A stretch of 64,000 nt of DNA from Sepioteuthis lessoniana (lineage: Eukaryota; Mollusca; Cephalopoda; Myopsida; Loliginidae), in NCBI GenBank assembly GCA_963585895.1, contig OY757939.1:31410530-31474529 (forward strand), read 5' to 3'. Both the position numbers and the translations under genes were made by a program. The notes beneath the pieces were generated by a model. The model had not been told where the DNA came from. It searched no databases and saw only the letters and a list, made by a program, of their open reading frames with translations. Each line of letters begins with the position of its first letter. Position 1 is the stretch's first letter. Positions 58,555 through 64,000 of the stretch are shown one piece after another.

Positions 58555-58556
<2 letters not shown>

Positions 58557-58611
<55 letters not shown>
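58557..58611. repeat. (TA)n microsatellite
   Basis: About 27 TA units. Confidence 0.97.
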
Positions 58612-58614
<3 letters not shown>

Positions 58615-59120
58615 GTAACAGTGTTGGTTGTCACTGTTGATTCTGGCCCACCATACTACACTCGCCTATTATACTTATAAATCACAACTTTATTTTCTTC
58701 GTAATGCAATGATGATATTTTGTTCCTTCGTTAAAATCCTCACACACACACAAATATATAAAGAAACAAAAAAAAATTTTTTTCTCGATCAATTTGTCGT
58801 ATCTTTGGCTACACATTGCGTCTTATACATCTTGGAGACAACCTCAAATATATCGCGCAGCGCATATATCTTCATACACACACATACTAAACATCACTTA
58901 TACGTCCACAAACAATAATACCCAAATATATACCACCCCACACATAAAGAGTTGTACACAATTCTAACATTCTTTTGACTGTATTTTTCGATTTCTTCAT
59001 TATTTTTCGTTCTCTGCCTGATGATGGTTGTTTATAAAAATGTCATGAAACCTGAAGTCGCCGACAAGCTTCTATGCTATTAAATATATGTATAAAACTA
59101 ATATATTTACTTATCATTAT
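58612..59120 (+). other. Spacer with a Penelope-type 3' tail
   Basis: 58612-58960 is unrecognised. From about 59015, GCCTGATGATGGTTG, ATGAAACCTGAAGTCGCC and CTATTAAATATATGTATAAA resemble the arms of the palindrome at 61561-61767 and have the 'CTGATGA...GAAAC' style of Penelope-like 3' ends. Confidence 0.4.
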
Positions 59121-59121
59121 G

Positions 59122-59125
<4 letters not shown>

Positions 59126-59170
<45 letters not shown>
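59126..59170. repeat. Compound (TA)n(GA)n microsatellite
   Basis: TA units followed directly by GA units, the same arrangement as at 51470. Confidence 0.95.
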
Positions 59171-59355
59171 CATATATTTTATATATTGTTATATATATTT
59201 TAATATACGTATTATATATGTACATATATATTATATATATAATATATTGTCATCTATATGTATATTATATATACATTTTATTATATATGTAATGTATATC
59301 TTGTTATATATATGCACATTATACGTATATCATATGTATATTTTTATATACATTA

Positions 59356-60190
59356 TCTGTCAAAAGTATTTAGCTACCTTCAAAAATTTTTATTCCTCAT
59401 CCTAAAAGTGTTGTTTTTAATGAAACAAGTTAAGCACTACAATGTTTTTATTTTTATACTAAATACAAGTCTTCTTCCGTAACTTTGACCTTAGTATGAG
59501 TAGATATCTTTTGAAAAACTTATTTGAAGGCATTTTTCTTTAGTACTGAGCATGAATAAAACATTCTCCAAATGTTACATTATACCACCACTTGAACTCA
59601 CATTAGACTATATTGTGTTGAATTACTGCTTGCTAGATATTACCTGTTTTATATAAGTAGAAGACAATTTCATCAGTCACCAGCTTGTGTGATTGAAGGC
59701 TGACTGCTCCAAACATCCCTGCACAACTGAAAAAAATGTGTCAATGTCCACTGTGAGGAGAAGACTGTGAAGCTGAAGCTCGCCTACATGGCAGACTTAC
59801 TGTCAAGAAACCACTGTTGAGGAAGCAAAAAAATGTCAAAAGGCTCTCATGGGCAAAGGTACACAAGGACTGGACAATAGAGCAGTGGAATAAAGTCCTT
59901 TGGACTGATGAATTAAAGTTCAAAATCTTTCGGTTAATTAGGAGGGTCTATGTGCAGCAAAGAGTTAGTGAAAGAGCTGCAACCCACTGTATCACACCAA
60001 CCATAAGGCATGAAGGAGGCTCTATTATGGTGTAGGAGAGCTTTTACCGATTTCAAAGTTGGGGATTTGTCCCAGGTGAAGGGCAAATTGAATCAGACTG
60101 GCTATCACAGCATACTGCAGCATCATGCGATCCTATCTAGAATGCAGCTTGTGAATCAAGGATTTGTATTCATGCAAGATAATAACATAC
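59356..60190 (+). mobile_element. Tc1-like DNA transposon, 3' truncated at a (TA)n tract
   Basis: The left end near 59356 reads CTGTCAAAAGTATTTAGCTA, Tc1-type, next to TA. Transposase remnants start near 59735 (MSTVRRRL in one frame) and continue with RKQKNVKRLSWAKVHKDWTI, WNKVLWTDELKFKIF (first catalytic Asp in WTDE) and RHEGGSIMV, then in another frame QNQTGYHSIL-like sequence and GFVFMQDNN (second catalytic Asp) before sequence dissolves into (TA)n at 60190. The third catalytic residue (Glu) and the right end are missing. At least two frame changes make it inactive. Confidence 0.82.
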
Positions 60191-60288
60191 ATATATATAT
60201 ATATATTTCATGGGTGTATATGTATATATTTTATATATATATAGTTTCATACATATATATTTATATATATATATATATATATATATAA
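60190..60288. repeat. (TA)n-rich tract
   Basis: Imperfect TA repeats replace the Tc1 sequence just after the second catalytic Asp region. Confidence 0.92.
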
Positions 60289-60429
60289 GAACCTTGAATA
60301 AGTTCTTGCTCTTTTCCAACAAATGGCATTCCAAGAATTGTACATTTAGTTTCTCATGGTAACACTTTTATAAGGAAGTGTATTTGATTTTCTTGTTATT
60401 TAACCATATTCAGTCATTTGATACATCGA

Positions 60430-60625
60430 TATGTTTTCTACTTTGCCTCCTTTTTCTTCTCTCTTCTATCACTCCATTTGTTTTTCTTTCCTCTCCTTCT
60501 CCTCTTTCTTTCTCTTTCTTTGTTCATTTCTTTTCTTTTCTTTTCTCTGTTATCTTTCTTTCCCTTTCTTCTTTTTCTCTTTCTTCAGTTCTTTTCTTCC
60601 TCTTTTTTCTTTCTATTTTTGATCA
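60430..60625 (+). repeat. Polypyrimidine tract (~200 bp)
   Basis: Almost pure C/T on the plus strand (CTTTTCTTTTCTCTGTTATC-like, mostly TTTC and TTCT motifs). Long open frames across it are compositional artefacts. Confidence 0.9.
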
Positions 60626-60956
60626 GTTGTATCTCTTGATAGTTTCATTTGTTTTATATCATTGCCTTACACAGTCAAATATGAACGTTGATTTATTGAT
60701 CAGACAGTTAGCACCCCTCTTTCTCTGTATATATAATCTTCTCCCTTGTTTTGTATTTCATCAAGCATCCATCGCTAATCTAATGACACTCGATAACAAC
60801 TTTTCTAAGTTCTGATAATGGTTTATTGAAACTGAAACGTTATAACATTGACTTTCTTTCATATTAAATTCTTCACTTTGGATTACTTTGTTTTTTCAAT
60901 TTTTTTCCACATTCTCGGATTATTTTCCTTTATTTACTTTCATATTATGCATTTAT

Positions 60957-60987
<31 letters not shown>

Positions 60988-60998
60988 CATTCATATTT
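60626..60998. other. AT-rich spacer
   Basis: TTTATTGAAACTGAAACGTTA (60822-60842) resembles a retroelement 3' tail; otherwise nothing recognised. A short (TA)n lies at 60966-60987. Confidence 0.45.
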
Positions 60999-60999
60999 T

Positions 61000-61240
61000 C
61001 TTTAAGAAAAACAAAAACCAGTCACAAAAACCGGAAGTGGGTGAAATGGGGAGGAAACTCTTCACCCCTCTTCTACCCCCTCCCACCCTTCCTTCCTGTG
61101 TCTATTCTAAATGTAATTATTTTATCCATTAGATCTGAAGAAGTCCTGTTATTTTTGGTGTTATTGATTCATATCTATACCCATAACAGGATGGAAATAA
61201 ATTTATAATCCTAATGTGACCAGTTTTTGTTTTTCTTAAA
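61000..61240. mobile_element. 241-bp unit with 26-bp inverted ends
   Basis: 61000-61025 and 61215-61240 are inverted repeats matching at 24 of 26 positions (CTTTAAGAAAAACAAAAAC...). Between them lies ATCTGAAGAAGT and GGAAATAAATTTATAATCC, the same tail type as 24640-24710. It may be a MITE or a rearranged Penelope-like tail. Confidence 0.6.
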
Positions 61241-61560
61241 GAAATTATTGCTCTGGGATGTCAGTTACATTGAGTTCTTTACCAGGAAAATTTAAATGTT
61301 CATAGTTGAATGATTTTTGTCCTGACGGAATTATTCCCAACGCAGGTTTAACTGGACTTAATAATACATATATATCATTCATATATATTTCATATATATA
61401 AATTGTTATACATGAATATTATACATATGTTTTATAATATATAATATATATATATTAGACATATATATATATATACTTTTACAATAGTTTATGGTTGACA
61501 CTATCTCGGTGGACCAAATGTGGTATAATTTGGAGAGTGCTCAATATCTGTGTTAGAGCT

Positions 61561-61767
61561 ATTATATAATAATAAATATATATTTGTTTTTATATATATT
61601 TAATTGCATGGATGGTTATCTGTGACCACTGGTTTCATGCTGTCTTTACCTGGCAATTATCTGTCTGATGATTGCCATGTAAAGACAGCAGGAAACTAGT
61701 GGTCACAGATAACCATCCATGCTATTAAATATATATAAAAGCTAATATATATTTATTATATATTTAT
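61561..61767. repeat. Large near-perfect palindrome (snap-back)
   Basis: Arms of about 97 bp (61561-61657 and 61671-61767) around a 13-bp loop. The inner 52 bp match at 49 positions (GCATGGATGGTTATCTGTGA start). The outer parts are AT-rich but still pair. Each arm looks like a Penelope-type 3' end (CTATTAAATATATATAAAA). Confidence 0.92.
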
Positions 61768-62112
61768 ATATGTATATATAGATAATATATATATTATTCT
61801 ATTTCATTATATATATATATATATATTATTCTATTTCATTACATATGTATATTATGTTATATTGAATAAAACAGATGCTTCACTTCTGCTTATTTTATGA
61901 TGAAGGAGCTAAACTGAACAGGGATAACTATTGTGATTTTATGGACAAGACATTGTACAAGTCACAGTGTATGAAATTTATATACAAATGTCACAACTAA
62001 TATGGGACAGAGGTGATATCTGTAGTAATCAGGGGTCGTTTAACAGTCAGAAAGCTTGATCTAGGACACTTTCCGCATATCACCATGCAGCACAAATGTC
62101 TCTAGCTTAGAA
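61768..62112. other. AT-rich spacer
   Basis: TATTCTATTTCATTATATAT is present twice near 61794 and 61827. Nothing else recognised. Confidence 0.5.
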
Positions 62113-62800
62113 ATGTTTCCTGAATTGTCTCTTCCAATCAGCTGGATATATCGTCTCTCGCCAACCACAACGCTTGAGTTCGCTCCCAACACTGCGGCTG
62201 GCTGTCTTTTTTATAGGCTTCTAAGCCTTTGCACATGTCTTGTCAGTCTCGTGAGAATCTATGATCGTGAGTTCTTAAAACTCGTTAGCGCTGCCATTTT
62301 CGCTTTTGCATGCCAGGCACACACAAGCACATTTTTCCGGGGGTAAGTCCATTTCTCTTTTGCAATATCATTTTACTAGATGTGTCTCATAATGATTGTT
62401 ACATTCAGAATACAAAATTTATATATAAATGTACCAACAATGATGGGACTGATAATATTAATTTTGATTCAAATTCAATATATTCCTGCCCTTTGAAAAA
62501 TGAAATTGTCCCATAATAATTGTTACATTTAGTGTATAAAATTGAAATACAAATATGACAACTATTATCAAACAGTGTGAGTATTGATTTTGCTTCTAAC
62601 AAATAGTTTTCCCATAGTAATTGTTATATTTAATTTATTGACTTTATATGTGAATATAATGACTATTACAGCATAAATATTTCCGACATTTGATTAATGA
62701 AATTTTTACTTTAAAATATATTTTCTTTGTAGAAAGAGGAAAACAACCAAACGAGAATTTAATTTCATTCCAATAAATAACACTTTTTCAGAAGCAGTAA
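62113..62800 (+). other. Possible 5' end of a gene (two candidate exons), weak
   Basis: A less AT-rich block (62140-62342) ends in a good donor context, CCGGGG|GTAAGT (62343). It includes GCTGCCATTTTCGC, similar to the promoter-proximal motif of RPL36. A second candidate exon at about 62734-62797 has an acceptor TTTTCTTTGTAG and donor GCA|GTAAGT and can be read KRKTTKREFNF, then IPINNTFSEA. I recognise no protein, and the block could equally be an old LTR. Confidence 0.2.
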
Positions 62801-62823
62801 GTACCTGATTTATTTTTGCTTTA

Positions 62824-62850
62824 TGTATATATATATATGTGTGTGTGTGT

Positions 62851-62881
<31 letters not shown>

Positions 62882-62892
62882 CTGTATATGTA

Positions 62893-62925
<33 letters not shown>

Positions 62926-62990
62926 GGGTGTGTATATGTGTGTATGCCTACATATATGTGTGTGTGTGTGTGTGTAGTTGTGTATATATA
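62824..62990. repeat. Compound TA/TG microsatellite cluster
   Basis: Alternating TA and TG runs with CATATGT interruptions. Confidence 0.95.
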
Positions 62991-63089
62991 TATATCTATT
63001 TACATAACCTCTCTTGTATCAGTATTTTTCGATGATAAACAGGACTTCTTTGCAAGAACAACTTATGCAAGTGATGAATGCAAACAGGA

Positions 63090-63200
63090 CACAGAGAACA
63101 AAGTGAGTACAAACACAACTGGACACTGAAAACAAAGCGAGTACGAACACAACTGGACACTGAAAACAAAGCAAGCATGAATGCAACTGGACACTAAGAA
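63090..63200 (+). repeat. ~34-bp minisatellite, about three units
   Basis: Units contain AAAACAAAGCGAGTACGAAC and ACAACTGGACACTG; they start near 63096, 63130 and 63164. Confidence 0.9.
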
Positions 63201-63499
63201 CCACTATGTCTCTGTATCACACCCCGCCACCTACTGTCGAAGCTAAAAATTATGTCTGCTTAGATTGAGTGCAAGATGTTAGTAATTTGTGAGCAAACTA
63301 AACCATTTGTATAAACCATCACACCTCAATTCACCTTCCCAATCATTTATTTATATTCTTATGTTTTTGGGTTCATATCAGCCTTGCTCCATTTGGAAAG
63401 CTATTCTCCCTCTACCATATACACAATACAATTTTCTCTCTTTGATTGATAGGGGTGGGTGCTGTTGGCATCAACAGTGAGTGTTTCTTTCTACATGAG
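63201..63499. other. Spacer, nothing recognised
   Basis: Mixed AT-rich sequence. Confidence 0.5.
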
Positions 63500-63715
63500 T
63501 AGGATGTGGCACCAGTTTAATTTTTCAGCGGAGTTTAACAAGTTCGAATTCAGAGTTTTCCTTCTCCTACACTGGTTGCTATACTAAGGTTAAAGAGCCC
63601 AATCTACCCTACTATTTATCCATAGCTAAAAGGAGAATAGTTGGATTCATACTTTTACCAAAGCTGTTTGCGCTATCTGAAATGCAAACAGCCTCATCCA
63701 GGGTTTGAACTTGAC
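63500..63715 (-). repeat. SINE-B copy
   Basis: Reverse orientation; CATCCAGGGTTTGAAC (63695-63710) is the B-box-like head. Confidence 0.68.
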
Positions 63716-63762
63716 TTGCCATGTCCATTTGTAATAACAATAACCATTGAACCCCCCTCTCT

Positions 63763-63905
63763 CTCTATATATATATATATATGTGTGTGTGTGTTTGTGT
63801 GCATGCATATATATATATATATGTACGTGTATACATATATATAAATATGTGTATATGTGTATGTATACACACACACACACACACATATATATACTCACAC
63901 ACAAA
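63763..63905. repeat. Compound CT/TA/TG/CA microsatellite cluster
   Basis: Successive CT, TA, TG and CA runs. Long open frames here on both strands are repeat artefacts. Confidence 0.95.
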
Positions 63906-64000
63906 CATATACACACATCAACTAGCTTAAAAGTACACCTATATATGGGGAGACATTCTCACACCCATTAAATCTCCCCAATGCCCTTAAAAATATGTGT

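Noticed and set aside
60378-60815. 145-codon open frame rich in Ser, Phe and Leu
   Set aside because: It is a translation of the polypyrimidine tract.
62823-63971. Open frames rich in Tyr-Ile, Cys-Val and Thr-His
   Set aside because: They are translations of TA, TG and CA microsatellites.

Overview
The window is eukaryotic, AT-rich and intron-bearing, with one clear host gene in 64 kb. Everything else recognisable is mobile or repetitive DNA. The mix of Penelope-like GIY-YIG elements, mariner and Tc1 remnants, CsRn1-type and other Gypsy elements, several retroposon families and very many TA, TG and GA microsatellites suggests a large mollusc genome, probably a cephalopod. That assignment is an inference from repeat content, not from a species marker.

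Layout. Positions 1-14.7 kb hold a mariner derivative at 558-1171, many copies of a ~350-bp retroposon (called Rep-350 here), other SINE-like repeats and minisatellites, including a 73-bp array split by a Rep-350 insertion. Positions 14.7-34 kb are LTR-rich: two Penelope-like GIY-YIG fragments, two copies of a ~1.1-1.2 kb LTR-like family (LTR-S), a young-looking CsRn1-type Gypsy element (19464-24385), and a cluster of a GC-rich family with TG...CA ends and 4-bp target duplications (called HPL) built largely from arrays of short hairpins. A second Gypsy element (34450-38806) with 143-bp LTRs sits inside a Rep-350 copy. From 39 to 47 kb there are further retroposons, minisatellites and MITE-like remnants.

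The host gene is RPL36 (60S ribosomal protein eL36) on the minus strand, coding exons between 50862 and 47206, with a non-coding first exon near 51117-51151 carrying a terminal oligopyrimidine start and a YY1-like motif. Its three introns are almost free of recognisable repeats. From 51.5 kb to the end there are more SINE-like copies, a solo-LTR-like element (LTR-P), a truncated Tc1 transposon, Penelope-type tails including a ~200-bp near-perfect palindrome, long microsatellites, and a weak candidate for the 5' end of another gene around 62.1-62.8 kb.

The best candidate for something undescribed is HPL. Five copies (14763-15109, 26097-27882, 28289-31394 interrupted by 28395-29903, and 31920-33541) share ends; four show exact 4-bp duplications. 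Their interiors are strings of hairpins whose stems differ in sequence yet stay complementary. Family names HPL, Rep-350, LTR-S, LTR-P, SINE-A, SINE-B and SINE-C are labels made for this window only.
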